Shown here: positions 36,619 to 45,732 of the stretch, piece by piece | Position numbering within the stretch: position 1 is the first letter of the stretch | Layout of the letters: each line of letters begins with the position of its first letter | Assembly (NCBI GenBank): GCA_002690925.1 | Contig: NZGD01000090.1 | Span: forward strand, 62,001 to 126,000 | Source: Rhodopirellula sp. | GTDB lineage: Bacteria; Planctomycetota; Planctomycetia; Pirellulales; Pirellulaceae | Direction: 5' to 3' | DNA length: 64,000 nucleotides | Notes under the pieces: generated by a model | What the model was told of the DNA's origin: nothing | What the model saw: the letters and a program-made list of their open reading frames with translations, nothing else | Database searches by the model: none | Program-made: the position numbers and the translations under genes

Positions 36619-39600
36619 TTACTGCCACTGGCAAAGGGACTCGACATAGTCCGCGCTGCCATCGCGTTTCCATGAATCCAGTTGTGCCTGTGTCTTCAGT
36701 TGCTGCCCACGCAATAGCGGTGTTGCAAAGAAGGAACAATCAATTTCAGGCAAGGAGCTCATGTCGCCCCACAGCTTTTCGAATTGGGCAACAGGAAAGA
36801 CGTCCTCTTGGGCGTGTCCCCATCTCTTTTTTACATCTTTCAGAGTGATATAGGTGGGAAGCCTTGAGGCCATTTGTCTAACTGCCGCGCTGACGCGTGT
36901 CTCGTCTTCGAGATCTTTTCGCTCGAGCCCGAATGACGCAAGCAGCTGATTGATGCTAATCCACGTCGTCATCGAATTGTAGAAAGTCAGATTGAATTCG
37001 GCTTCATCATCAGGCATCGCAAGCCCTTCCACCAATCTTGGTCGACCACTGACTGAGGCCAAGCCTCCACCTCGATCGTCAATGCGTCGACCAATGACTT
37101 CAAAGCTGAGTGTGTTTTGTTGTTTGATGTGCATGCCGAGTAAGCCAGGGTCGACATTGGCGCCCAAGGTATCAATGTTATGGAGCATCAGGTACTCAAG
37201 CTCAGGTTGATCGCTGAGCATTTGATTCAGTATTCCATTGAGTAACATGTTGGGGACTTCGTACCAGTGACCAACGGGGTGGATGCATTGGTTTGGCAGA
37301 TTGTCAACGTAATCAGTTCCCTCTCCCATCTGTTTAGCCCAGCCCATCAATGCTGCCCGCGCGCTTTCTCTCATTTTCTGTTGTTGTTCATCCAGAATCT
37401 GCTGGGCTGTTTCTTCCCAGAGAAAGCGAAGATCCCGAATCATCGGGATCATCCGCATCCCGATGCTTCGGCCAGTTGAAATGTACACTTGATTCTTGAG
37501 ACCGTGATTCTGGTGAATCGTCAGGTGCGTCCGAATGGCCTCATCAGTTAAGTGGCTGGTGGTAAAGACATGAGGAATCGAACCGTTACAGTCGTTGCTC
37601 GTTTTGCGATTCTTTGCTAGATGAACCTCAATGAAACTTCGGTGGCGACCTGAGAATCGATTGAAGGGGTGAAGTGCTTTGCACACCCCTGCGCCTTCTG
37701 TCCAACGACTTCCCACTCCGGCGGCCAAAGTGACGACTCCAACCTTACCCTGCTGGATGGTCTGCTGGCCTAGTTCAACGAGTTGGGCAGGAACACCAGA
37801 TCGGGTTTCGATGAAATCCTCTGGCTTTATATCTTTCAACGTCATGTTGCTGGAAAGACGATTCTGAGCGAGACCAATTCTACCACTTTGTAGATCACTT
37901 CGAATCGCTTCATGTTGCTGTTGGTCAAAACCACAGCTACTAAGTATCTGTTGTAAATTCGCGGTTGTTGCGGACGCAGTCGCGGCTTGCGGAAGAATGC
38001 TGTCCAGCAGTTTTTTATGCTGATGATTTTCGCTGGCTCGGCACTGTTGTCCGAGGTGCTCCAATTCGAGACGCTGATCAGGGCTTAATTCCCTCATTGA
38101 GGTGCGCAACAGTCCAGGCAGTACAAGAGCGTAATATTGCTCGGGCATCCCTGCTGCAGGTTCGTCAACGAAATTCGCTTTGGAACCATCGTCGTTGATT
38201 TTAAAGTCGTAGACGACAGGATCCATCGCAAATGGCAGCGAGGTTTGCAGACGCTGTTTGGTTTTGATCAAAGTACGGCCGAGCCAGTCCTGAGCTGCTT
38301 GTTTGATATCAGGGTCAAAAATGAAGCCCATGCCCCCACCCGACATGCCGCCTAGCATCCAGAAACCCCAAAATTGATCACCGTATTGTTCGCGGCATTG
38401 TGTGATCAATGAGTCGGTAAAGCGATTTGTAGCCCACGGAATGATCGTTTGCAGAGGGCCTTCGAAATTGCGGGTTGTCGCATCACCGATTCGCTTCAGA
38501 TCACCATCACCTAACGCTTTGACAATTTCATCAAGAATTTCCATTGCATCGAAACGACCCACCCATTCCTTCTCACTTCGAAGCAGGTAATGCTCTGTGA
38601 CCATTTCCAAAATGGGACCGACATTTTGTGCCATCCCACCGTGCACCAGTACCAATGAGTCCTGTATTTTCTGTCTCGTTTCGCAAGAAACCTCACCTTC
38701 GGACATCACATGGTGCGTCGGCATCAAACGTCCACGGCTAATCCCAAATTCGGGATCACCTTCCTGAGATTTTGCTCCCTCGATGAGTTTGATTCCGGGC
38801 CAGACACCACCTGAATCCTGCCAACCGCCACCGCTTCCGCCAATCCACTCTCCTAAGATCGCACGTGCTGCAACAAGCCGTCGATCGCTCTCCTGCAATG
38901 TGCCAGTCAGGCTTGTGGTCTGATTGGTGGCTCGCATCATCAATGAAATCAAAGAACCAAGAAGATTTGTCGACACAGCCAGCCGAGATCCCTTGGGGAT
39001 GTCGTTGATCTTGCTGACCACCTCGATCCCTTTGCCGCTACCTACGATGCGGGTCAAGAGTCCAGCGAGTGAATGTCCGCATCCTTCCAGTCCGGGTGGA
39101 ACAATGCCAGAGGCAATGACAGCTGCTTTAAGTAGTCCCAGGTGATCCTGAGCAAAATCGAACATGCTTGCGATTGACTCAACTTCCACCGTGGCCCCCA
39201 AGTCCACACTGGTCAGTCTTATGACTGGATGATCAATCACTCTGAGGTACGTCTCGATAGGGGGATTTGTGGTTGTATCACGCCCTCGTACCCCAAGATC
39301 GACCGATGCGTTGAGTACGCGGGCGCCTTCTGGGAAATCCATTCCAAGGAAAAAAATATCACTCCACGCGCTATGAGAAAAATCCATGCGCACCGCAGTG
39401 ACTTCACGTAGAATCGGCATTGCGCCGGTGTCTGGATGTGGTTTCAGTATCTCAGGCCGAATTCTTAATGGCTGTTCAGCCGGATGCCCCAACCGGAACA
39501 TCCATTGGTTGCCTTTGACTGTTCGGACACTCCGACGCACCTGATCAGCAAGTGTCTGGAACGCGAGCTGATGATAGGCTTGTGCCAAAGCACTTGCGAC

Positions 39601-39933
39601 GCCATCACAGGGGCCCTGGTTTCGTTGTGTCAACAGGAATGAGTCAATCGCTTCAACGAAACGTCGCGAAAGCAAGTGCTCGTATCCCGGGTAAGGGATG
39701 TGCCCCGACTGTATGGCGTTGAGCTGTTTTGGCAGATGGTAACGATAGATCGCCGACAAGAAGAAGAGGGCGCGAACGCGATGGTAAAGGTTCTCTTCCT
39801 GTCGCCGGAAATCATCCAAGTCCTGACAATGGGCAAGCAGTGTTTCCAGGTTTGCTCCGGAGCATACCGAATCGAGTGAGCGATTCCGAACTTCGTTCTC
39901 GTCCGAAAGAATGATATCGATCAGAGAACTCAT
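36619..39933 (-). CDS. Bifunctional GHMP-kinase-like and UDPGP-type nucleotidyltransferase protein
   Basis: The 1104-aa protein has three parts. Residues 1-150 are helical and unrecognised. About 160-580 is a GHMP kinase like L-fucokinase: a degenerate glycine-rich loop DIPKGSRLAVSTNLLGSL (311-328), IGGSGGGWQDSGGVWPGIKL (364-383), and the GHMP_C block WMLGGMSGGGMGFIFD (525-540). About 725-1104 is a UDPGP-type pyrophosphorylase: LAAGVGSRWTEGAGVCKALH (736-755), IHPVGHWYEVPNMLLNG and HNIDTLGANVDP. Phosphorylation plus nucleotidylation of a sugar is inferred. Its ATG overlaps the stop of the GalU-like gene. Confidence 0.82.
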   Translation of the reverse strand: MSSLIDIILSDENEVRNRSLDSVCSGANLETLLAHCQDLDDFRRQEENLYHRVRALFFLSAIYRYHLPKQLNAIQSGHIPYPGYEHLLSRRFVEAIDSFLLTQRNQGPCDGVASALAQAYHQLAFQTLADQVRRSVRTVKGNQWMFRLGHPAEQPLRIRPEILKPHPDTGAMPILREVTAVRMDFSHSAWSDIFFLGMDFPEGARVLNASVDLGVRGRDTTTNPPIETYLRVIDHPVIRLTSVDLGATVEVESIASMFDFAQDHLGLLKAAVIASGIVPPGLEGCGHSLAGLLTRIVGSGKGIEVVSKINDIPKGSRLAVSTNLLGSLISLMMRATNQTTSLTGTLQESDRRLVAARAILGEWIGGSGGGWQDSGGVWPGIKLIEGAKSQEGDPEFGISRGRLMPTHHVMSEGEVSCETRQKIQDSLVLVHGGMAQNVGPILEMVTEHYLLRSEKEWVGRFDAMEILDEIVKALGDGDLKRIGDATTRNFEGPLQTIIPWATNRFTDSLITQCREQYGDQFWGFWMLGGMSGGGMGFIFDPDIKQAAQDWLGRTLIKTKQRLQTSLPFAMDPVVYDFKINDDGSKANFVDEPAAGMPEQYYALVLPGLLRTSMRELSPDQRLELEHLGQQCRASENHQHKKLLDSILPQAATASATTANLQQILSSCGFDQQQHEAIRSDLQSGRIGLAQNRLSSNMTLKDIKPEDFIETRSGVPAQLVELGQQTIQQGKVGVVTLAAGVGSRWTEGAGVCKALHPFNRFSGRHRSFIEVHLAKNRKTSNDCNGSIPHVFTTSHLTDEAIRTHLTIHQNHGLKNQVYISTGRSIGMRMIPMIRDLRFLWEETAQQILDEQQQKMRESARAALMGWAKQMGEGTDYVDNLPNQCIHPVGHWYEVPNMLLNGILNQMLSDQPELEYLMLHNIDTLGANVDPGLLGMHIKQQNTLSFEVIGRRIDDRGGGLASVSGRPRLVEGLAMPDDEAEFNLTFYNSMTTWISINQLLASFGLERKDLEDETRVSAAVRQMASRLPTYITLKDVKKRWGHAQEDVFPVAQFEKLWGDMSSLPEIDCSFFATPLLRGQQLKTQAQLDSWKRDGSADYVESLCQWQ

Positions 39934-40787
39934 GGAGTCGTCTCGGTATCTGTTCGATTAGCTAACAGATCAATCAATTCAACGAGTATTTCGTCGCGAT
40001 CTTGACCACTGAGTCCTATGGCAAGTTGAGCCTTGAGCAAGCCATATCGAATCCCAAGGTTATGTCTCGTTCCGTCCAGTCGATATGCCAAGTACTTGCC
40101 ACGTTTCAGAAGCATTGCGACCGCGTCAGACAGTGTGGGCTGTACAACGGTCTTTGAATCTAACAATTGACCGATCAGATCCATGATCTCACCAGTGAAG
40201 ACATGCATGCCAAAGAAGCCAAGGTAGTGGCCAGCCCGCAAGCCAGGGGTCACAAGTTCCTGCTCTGCATAGGTCGGGGTTGGTTTTTCAACGACTCGGT
40301 CGACTTGATAAAGTCCATTCGTTCTTGGGGTTGGTGAACCACTGACGATGCCGAAATAAGGGAGATTGTTTTCTCGAGTCGATTGAACCGCAGAAACTGA
40401 ACATTCATGCTCGTTGGCCATTTGCACTAGTTGTTTTGCACATGGAGTACCTGTGTTACTCAGGTACAAATGGTCTCCCACCAGATGTAGAAACGACTGG
40501 CCGTCAACAAACGATCTTGCACGGTAGACGGCGTCTGCATATCCGAGCGGCTCGGGCTGCTCGACAAAGTGCAGATTCCCGACTTGTTTTCCGGCGGCTG
40601 CTTGATAGGCCTCCATGTCGCCCGGTTGAATGATCACGCAAACTTCATCAATGCCGGCAGCAACAGTCTCTTCGATGATGAGCTGTAACGCTGTTTTTTC
40701 CTGTCCATCCCTGTCCACCAATTGCTGGAGCGGGAGGCGGTTCTGATTTGGAGCAGCAGCGGTAATGACCGCTTTTTGTATCGGCAT
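39930..40787 (-). CDS. GalU-like nucleotidyltransferase
   Basis: The 285-aa protein has a Rossmann nucleotidyltransferase fold: an atypical loop VITAAAPNQNRLPLQQLVD, LQLIIEETVAAGIDEVCVII, EQPEPLGYADAVYRAR, the metal-binding GDHLYL, and VVEKPTP. The usual GxGTRxLPxTK loop is degenerate (AAPNQNRLP), so activity may differ from GalU. Its stop overlaps the start of the GHMP/UDPGP fusion by 4 bp; both probably work on the same sugar nucleotide route. Confidence 0.82.
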   Translation of the reverse strand: MPIQKAVITAAAPNQNRLPLQQLVDRDGQEKTALQLIIEETVAAGIDEVCVIIQPGDMEAYQAAAGKQVGNLHFVEQPEPLGYADAVYRARSFVDGQSFLHLVGDHLYLSNTGTPCAKQLVQMANEHECSVSAVQSTRENNLPYFGIVSGSPTPRTNGLYQVDRVVEKPTPTYAEQELVTPGLRAGHYLGFFGMHVFTGEIMDLIGQLLDSKTVVQPTLSDAVAMLLKRGKYLAYRLDGTRHNLGIRYGLLKAQLAIGLSGQDRDEILVELIDLLANRTDTETTP

Positions 40788-40910
40788 TGCGATATGGCGA
40801 GTGTGCGTAACGGTGTATTTGTGAAGCGTCTTTAGCCACCCTTTAGGCTACTCAGCGAGCTGGATATCAACAACTAAAACCCCATGGTATTTGTACAGGA
40901 GGAAGTAGAA

Positions 40911-41060
40911 ATGCATCACCTGGTTATGGTCATGCGGTTAATATTGGCCGTGAACTGCGAGTCACGGCTTCACTGGCCTTTGTGGAATGCTCAATGCCAT
41001 GGGCGTCCCAAGACAAGAAACGTTGGATTCAACGCGTCAAAACGGACTCGGTCCAATTGA
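40911..41060 (+). CDS. Possible 49-aa small ORF with strong ribosome-binding site
   Basis: The AGGAGGA at 40897-40903 sits 7 nt before ATG 40911, an ideal Shine-Dalgarno. The ORF runs 49 codons (MHHLVMVMRLILAVNC at its start) and overlaps the 3' end of cbiET on the other strand. It has no family. The overlap and basic composition make it doubtful. Confidence 0.25.
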   Translation: MHHLVMVMRLILAVNCESRLHWPLWNAQCHGRPKTRNVGFNASKRTRSN

Positions 41061-42232
41061 TACTGTCCTCGGGCGATATTGATCATGCGAACATCGCTGC
41101 GTAGCCCCGTTTCGTCGATTTTTGTTTGCACAGCCACTAAATTGTCAGGGCTGGAGACATTGACGACGATACTGCCCCCCGGCTTCAGGCGTGTTAAGGC
41201 AGCCTGAACAAGATCCGGAACCATGCGTCCACTTCCACCGATGAAAATTGCATCAGGAGTTGGTAGCTCGTCGAACGCTTCCGGCGCTTGGCCATGAATT
41301 GGAACAAGCCCGGGTACATCAAACATCCTCGCGTTTTCTACCATTAGCCCAAAATCTTCTGCGTCCATCTCAATCGCGAAAACCTTTCCTTTGGATGCAA
41401 TCGCAGCCGCCTCGATCGCAAGTGAGCCGCTGCCTGCACCGACGTCCCAAACAATGCTCGTTTCGGTTAACGAGAGTTCTGACAACGCGATGCATCGTAC
41501 TTCGGATGGTGTCAGTAAGCCGCGTTTGGGACGTGATTGTAGGAATAGATCGTCAGGGTTTCCAAACAATCGTTTGCGTCGGCTACCACTAGGGGAATCT
41601 GCGGCACCTTGACGGCGGACCAAAACCATCACATTCATTTCAGAAAACGACTGTTCACGAATCGAACGCAAATCACCCTGAGTGACCACCTCATCAGGGG
41701 TGCCAAGGTTTTCGCAGACATAAACAGTGAAGTAATCGATCCTTCGATCCAGCAGAGCTTCGGCGACAACAGACGGTGATATCACGTCGGTTGTGAATAG
41801 TCCTACTCGCTCCGCGGTCCGAATATTATCGACGACTCTGTCAAGCGACTGCGTGGCCAGGTTGGTTAAGTAAGCGTCATCCCAACTCTCTTTCACACGG
41901 GCAAATGCTAGTTGCATGCTGCTGACGTGTGGCACCACTTCGAAACGTTCTTTGCCGAACGAATCAGTGAGGTACCGTGCGATCCCGTAAAATAGGGGAT
42001 CACCACCAGCGAGCATCACAGTGGCTCGTTTGGGTAGTTTGACAATGGTTTCTTTCAGTGATTCCAAGCCACCCCCGATCTCCAAACGCTCCGCGTTGGT
42101 GTCAGGGATTTTTCGCAACAGGGGTGATGTTCCAAGCAAAACTTCCGCTTGTTCGATCAATTGTCTCGCATGTCCGGTGAGACCCTGAAATCCGTCATCT
42201 CCAATGCCGACAATGTGTATGCGTGATGTCAA
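40991..42232 (-). CDS. cobL: Precorrin-6Y C5,15-methyltransferase, CbiE-CbiT fusion
   Basis: The enzyme methylates C5 and C15 of precorrin-6B/cobalt-precorrin and decarboxylates C12 during B12 synthesis. The 413-aa protein joins a CbiE half (1-200: IHIVGIGDDGFQGLTGHAR, VMLAGGDPLFYGIARYL) and a CbiT half (about 230-413: IVWDVGAGSGSLAIEAA, DAIFIGGSGRMVPDLV). The fusion is the common CobL form. No other cobalamin operon gene is adjacent; cbiX is 30 kb away. Confidence 0.95.
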   Translation of the reverse strand: MTSRIHIVGIGDDGFQGLTGHARQLIEQAEVLLGTSPLLRKIPDTNAERLEIGGGLESLKETIVKLPKRATVMLAGGDPLFYGIARYLTDSFGKERFEVVPHVSSMQLAFARVKESWDDAYLTNLATQSLDRVVDNIRTAERVGLFTTDVISPSVVAEALLDRRIDYFTVYVCENLGTPDEVVTQGDLRSIREQSFSEMNVMVLVRRQGAADSPSGSRRKRLFGNPDDLFLQSRPKRGLLTPSEVRCIALSELSLTETSIVWDVGAGSGSLAIEAAAIASKGKVFAIEMDAEDFGLMVENARMFDVPGLVPIHGQAPEAFDELPTPDAIFIGGSGRMVPDLVQAALTRLKPGGSIVVNVSSPDNLVAVQTKIDETGLRSDVRMINIARGQYQLDRVRFDALNPTFLVLGRPWH

Positions 42233-42365
42233 CGGAAATAGTCCTTCTTAATGGGTTGCCAAAGTCTACGTTGGCACCATAGCCCGACGTCTCTTATGCG
42301 CAAGTCAGTTTTGTATCAAGTGATCTGGAAAACCAACATGTGGTGTTGGGAAACATCTCGCTGAT

Positions 42366-43004
42366 TCAGAGTTTTCTCAATTCGCGAAGAATTTCTTCTA
42401 CGGTACTTCTTCCAGCAGACGTACTGCTGACTTTTTTCCAAGCAACCCGACCATTTTGGTCAATGACAAATGTCGCCGGGTAGGCAGTCTGGTTGCGTTC
42501 TTGCCAACGTATTCCCCACTCACTCACCATTTGCATATCGTCATCACGAACTACCCTGATGGGGTGGGGTAACTTTCTTGATCCAATGAAACGTTTCGAG
42601 TTTTTCTCGAGTTGATCTGCCTTTCCAGTGTAAACCAGAACAACACATTTGGTTTCTGCGGACAAGGCTTTGGCTCGATTGACCAACGCATTGAATTGGC
42701 TTTTGCAGATCGGACACTGATAACCGGGATAACCTCGCAGCACGATCACCACAACAGGTCCGTCACGATACTCGTCTCGAAGGTTCAGAAATGCTTTCTC
42801 TCCAACCAGCGGGAGTTCGAAGTCTGGTGCACGTTGTCCGATGCCTGGCTGTCTCTGTGATACGCCTTGCGCTCGCAATGGAAGTGCAGTTGGTGCCACA
42901 GAGATTAGCAGTTGGCAGCAGCACATGCTAAACAGCAACCTTGCCAAGGGTGCGAATGGTTGCCCGCTTTGTGCGGATACTGGTTTTGGTGTAGTCATGG
43001 TCAT
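42366..43004 (-). CDS. Exported peroxiredoxin-like (AhpC/TSA) protein
   Basis: The 212-aa protein has a hydrophobic N-terminal segment (about 20-45), probably a signal or anchor, and a redoxin domain: GQRAPDFELPLV, GYPGYQCPICKSQF with a CXXC (Cys97, Cys100), and AYPATFVIDQNGRVAWKK. Family length fits. It may act as a thiol peroxidase or reductase outside the cytoplasm. ATG at codon 3 is an alternative start. Confidence 0.85.
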   Translation of the reverse strand: MTMTTPKPVSAQSGQPFAPLARLLFSMCCCQLLISVAPTALPLRAQGVSQRQPGIGQRAPDFELPLVGEKAFLNLRDEYRDGPVVVIVLRGYPGYQCPICKSQFNALVNRAKALSAETKCVVLVYTGKADQLEKNSKRFIGSRKLPHPIRVVRDDDMQMVSEWGIRWQERNQTAYPATFVIDQNGRVAWKKVSSTSAGRSTVEEILRELRKL

Positions 43005-43080
43005 GATCGATCTGATGTGCTACCAAGCATTCATCAAGAAAATTCATTGCGCCTCTTGGGGACAAACGGTCAATGCAGTG

Positions 43081-44019
43081 TCATTGATTGCGTTTTTCAC
43101 GTTGCCGGCGACTATATCGTTCCAGCAGTTTTCGTTCAGATGATGTCAGGCTTTCTTCGCCGTGTTGGTGAATCTTTGCCAGTAATCGGTCAGCTTCATC
43201 CGCCTCCTTACGCAGCTTTTTGTCAGGATCATGAAGCTTCAATTTCATGCGTCGTGAGCGTTGACGCATCCTGCCACGAATGTCCGGAGCGGTTGTGGAA
43301 TTAAGCCAGCGGAAATTCCAGTGACCGTAATGATATGCCAAGGCAAATCCAGCTCCGGCCAAGTGAACCGTGAAGGCTGTTGAGGTTTCACCACCGGAAA
43401 GAGTGTACAGGGAACCCAGCAGGTCCATGCCGACGCAAAGTGCTGCCAAAACCCAAGCCTTCATCTTAACAATTCCCCAAAGGAACAATTCCTGTTGCGG
43501 GTAATAGCATGCAAACATGACAACCAGTGCCAGGACTCCTCCACTCGCTCCAATGGTGGGAATTGCCTCGCTGGCTTCGGCGGTTGCAGGCATGCCGTTC
43601 GTCGCCAAGCCTGTGATCGCCCCGATGAATCCTCCGACGATGATTGATATCAGATAGAAACGCAGGAATTCAGCGCCTCCCATGCGAGCTTCGACCATTC
43701 GGCCGAACACATAAAGCATGGCCATGTTGAACACGATGTGCCATATCGAATTCAGGTCATGGAAAAAGCCATAGGTCAGGAACTGCCACCACATCCATGG
43801 TTCGAGCAGTGTCATTGGAACGAATCCAAAGGCTCTGAGAATGTCAAATGATTCACCACCATTGGAACCATTATCGACAAACAGCATGCTGATCAGGAAG
43901 ATGACGACGTTGATGATGATCAAAGTCACCGTCATGCTTCGCGGCTTTTGGACGCGATCCCAAGACGTTTGATAGGGGTTTTGATCGTCACGTCCGTAAT
44001 CTCGGTCATAAAGACCCAT
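43081..44019 (-). CDS. Rhomboid family intramembrane serine protease
   Basis: The 312-aa protein has about six TM helices. The catalytic serine lies in IGASGGVLALVV (Ser159, GXSG) and the histidine in TVHLAGAGFALAYH (His219). The FNMAMLYVFGRMVE helix with the family's HxxxN (HIVFN, 94-98) is intact. The last 80 residues are basic and cytoplasmic. All catalytic residues are present, so it should cleave membrane proteins. It lies 104 bp downstream of the S41 peptidase gene. Confidence 0.93.
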   Translation of the reverse strand: MGLYDRDYGRDDQNPYQTSWDRVQKPRSMTVTLIIINVVIFLISMLFVDNGSNGGESFDILRAFGFVPMTLLEPWMWWQFLTYGFFHDLNSIWHIVFNMAMLYVFGRMVEARMGGAEFLRFYLISIIVGGFIGAITGLATNGMPATAEASEAIPTIGASGGVLALVVMFACYYPQQELFLWGIVKMKAWVLAALCVGMDLLGSLYTLSGGETSTAFTVHLAGAGFALAYHYGHWNFRWLNSTTAPDIRGRMRQRSRRMKLKLHDPDKKLRKEADEADRLLAKIHQHGEESLTSSERKLLERYSRRQREKRNQ

Positions 44020-44123
44020 GAGCGGATTAGTCCTTGGAGCAAGTTGTGCTGGTTACAGTTGGTGTAGTAACCAGGTGGTGAATGTTAGGGCGACAACGAT
44101 AACCGTAGTTGGCGTATGCCTCT

Positions 44124-45614
44124 TTAAGCGGTTGTCGGTTGCTTGTTCTCGCCACTTGACTGTTGTTTCAGGTACTCAACTGCACGTCGCAGTTGTGGAT
44201 CCAATTCGAGGCCTGTCTTCTGGTCAGGATCAGTGCTGGCTGCGTCGGGAGTTTTACTGGAGTCGTCGGATTCCGACTTTGCGGAGCCTTCATTTACATC
44301 CGGCTCATCATCAGTTGTTGGTTGTTTGTTTGTGTCTGTTGGCTTTGAATCTGAGCTTTTGACACCAGTGGCTTCTGTGGATAGGTTTTGAGTCGCAGGG
44401 TCCTTCGTCCCTTCGCTGCTTTCATTGGCGAGTGATGGGTATGAAGCTTCCCGCCATCGCTTTGCCAAGTCAATCACGGTTTCTTCATCCAGTTCTACGT
44501 CTAGTCCCTCATCGGGCTTGACACCCCATTCATCATCTTCTGTTGCTTCTTTTCCACGATGAATGTTCTTTCCATTGGGCCGATAATATCTTGCCACAGT
44601 CAGCCTTAATGCACTGCGTCCGTATTGCAAGGGCAAGATATTTTGAACCGTTCCTTTTCCATAGCTTCGTGTGCCTACGATTTTCGCCCGTTGGTTATCT
44701 TGAAGGCAGGCAGCAACGATTTCACTGGCACTGGCGGAATCCGTGTCAATGAGAATAGCAAGAGGCTTGTTCGTGCTGACCAAAGTACCTGCGGTGGCAT
44801 CGAAACGATCTTCGATTTCTCCGCCACGGATGCGAGTCGAAACAATCTTACCACTGTTGATAAACATATCACTGACTTCAGCAGCAGCGTGAAGCAGGCC
44901 GCCACCATTTCCTCGAAGGTCGAGTACAAGACCACTAAAGTCGTTGTCGAGGGTTTGCAGGACTTGTTCCAATTCACCGACCGTTTTCTCACCGAATCGC
45001 GTAAGACGCACATAGGCAATGGAGGGTTCATCACGAAGTCGGTAAACCCAATGATTATCTTTGTCTCTGTAGTCACCAATCACCGACTCGATTTCGATCC
45101 GTCCACGCTGAACCCTTATGGAAACTGTCTCATCTGCGCGTTTGATGGCCAAATCAACCTCGGTGCCAACCGGTCCTTTCAGTTTGTTGCTGACTTCACG
45201 CAATTCCTCGCTTGATACATCCTGTCCATTAACAGCGACAATCAGGTCGCCTGGCAAAATGCCTGCTTTCAACGCAGGCGAACCTACAAGCGGAGTAATC
45301 ACACGCACTGGTGTTTGTGGTTCCGGCTGTTCAACGAAGATTCCGATTCCAGCAAATTCCTGATTCAGCGTGTCCTGAAAAGACTCATAGTCCTGTTGAG
45401 GGATGTATTCGCTGTGCTGGTCCAAGGTGGCTGTCATTCCATCCATGGCCGAGATCAAGAGCTGCTCTTTATCTACTGGATCGACATAGTAAGCGTCGAT
45501 CAGGTCCAAGGCATTGCCCACTATCATTGCCGTCTTCGCTCGCTGATTTGCGAAGTAGCACAAGACACTGACAAAGGCAGTGACAATGACAATGTTGAGG
45601 TTGCGTGGTGGCAT
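44124..45614 (-). CDS. S41 family C-terminal processing peptidase
   Basis: ATG 45614 gives 496 aa and an N-terminal TM (LNIVIVTAFVSVLCYF); the frame is open to 45713. A CtpA-type domain order follows: an N-terminal cap, a PDZ domain (about 83-170), then the protease with FSGLVLDLRGNGGGLL, the Ser in TDSASASEIVAA (about 291-302), and Lys320 in RSYGKGTVQ. The last 90 residues are a Ser/Thr/Asp-rich low-complexity tail. It is anchored outside the cytoplasm and degrades or trims proteins. A 104-bp gap precedes rhomboid. Confidence 0.93.
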   Translation of the reverse strand: MPPRNLNIVIVTAFVSVLCYFANQRAKTAMIVGNALDLIDAYYVDPVDKEQLLISAMDGMTATLDQHSEYIPQQDYESFQDTLNQEFAGIGIFVEQPEPQTPVRVITPLVGSPALKAGILPGDLIVAVNGQDVSSEELREVSNKLKGPVGTEVDLAIKRADETVSIRVQRGRIEIESVIGDYRDKDNHWVYRLRDEPSIAYVRLTRFGEKTVGELEQVLQTLDNDFSGLVLDLRGNGGGLLHAAAEVSDMFINSGKIVSTRIRGGEIEDRFDATAGTLVSTNKPLAILIDTDSASASEIVAACLQDNQRAKIVGTRSYGKGTVQNILPLQYGRSALRLTVARYYRPNGKNIHRGKEATEDDEWGVKPDEGLDVELDEETVIDLAKRWREASYPSLANESSEGTKDPATQNLSTEATGVKSSDSKPTDTNKQPTTDDEPDVNEGSAKSESDDSSKTPDAASTDPDQKTGLELDPQLRRAVEYLKQQSSGENKQPTTA

Positions 45615-45732
45615 AATTGGCTTGAAGTGGTGATAGCTGGGCCACGATCTGTGTGCTCGTCGCCAATATCTTTCATTGTACCGATTTGGCACGTTTATCC
45701 GAACGCCGGTCAAAAACCCGTAAAAAGTGCAG

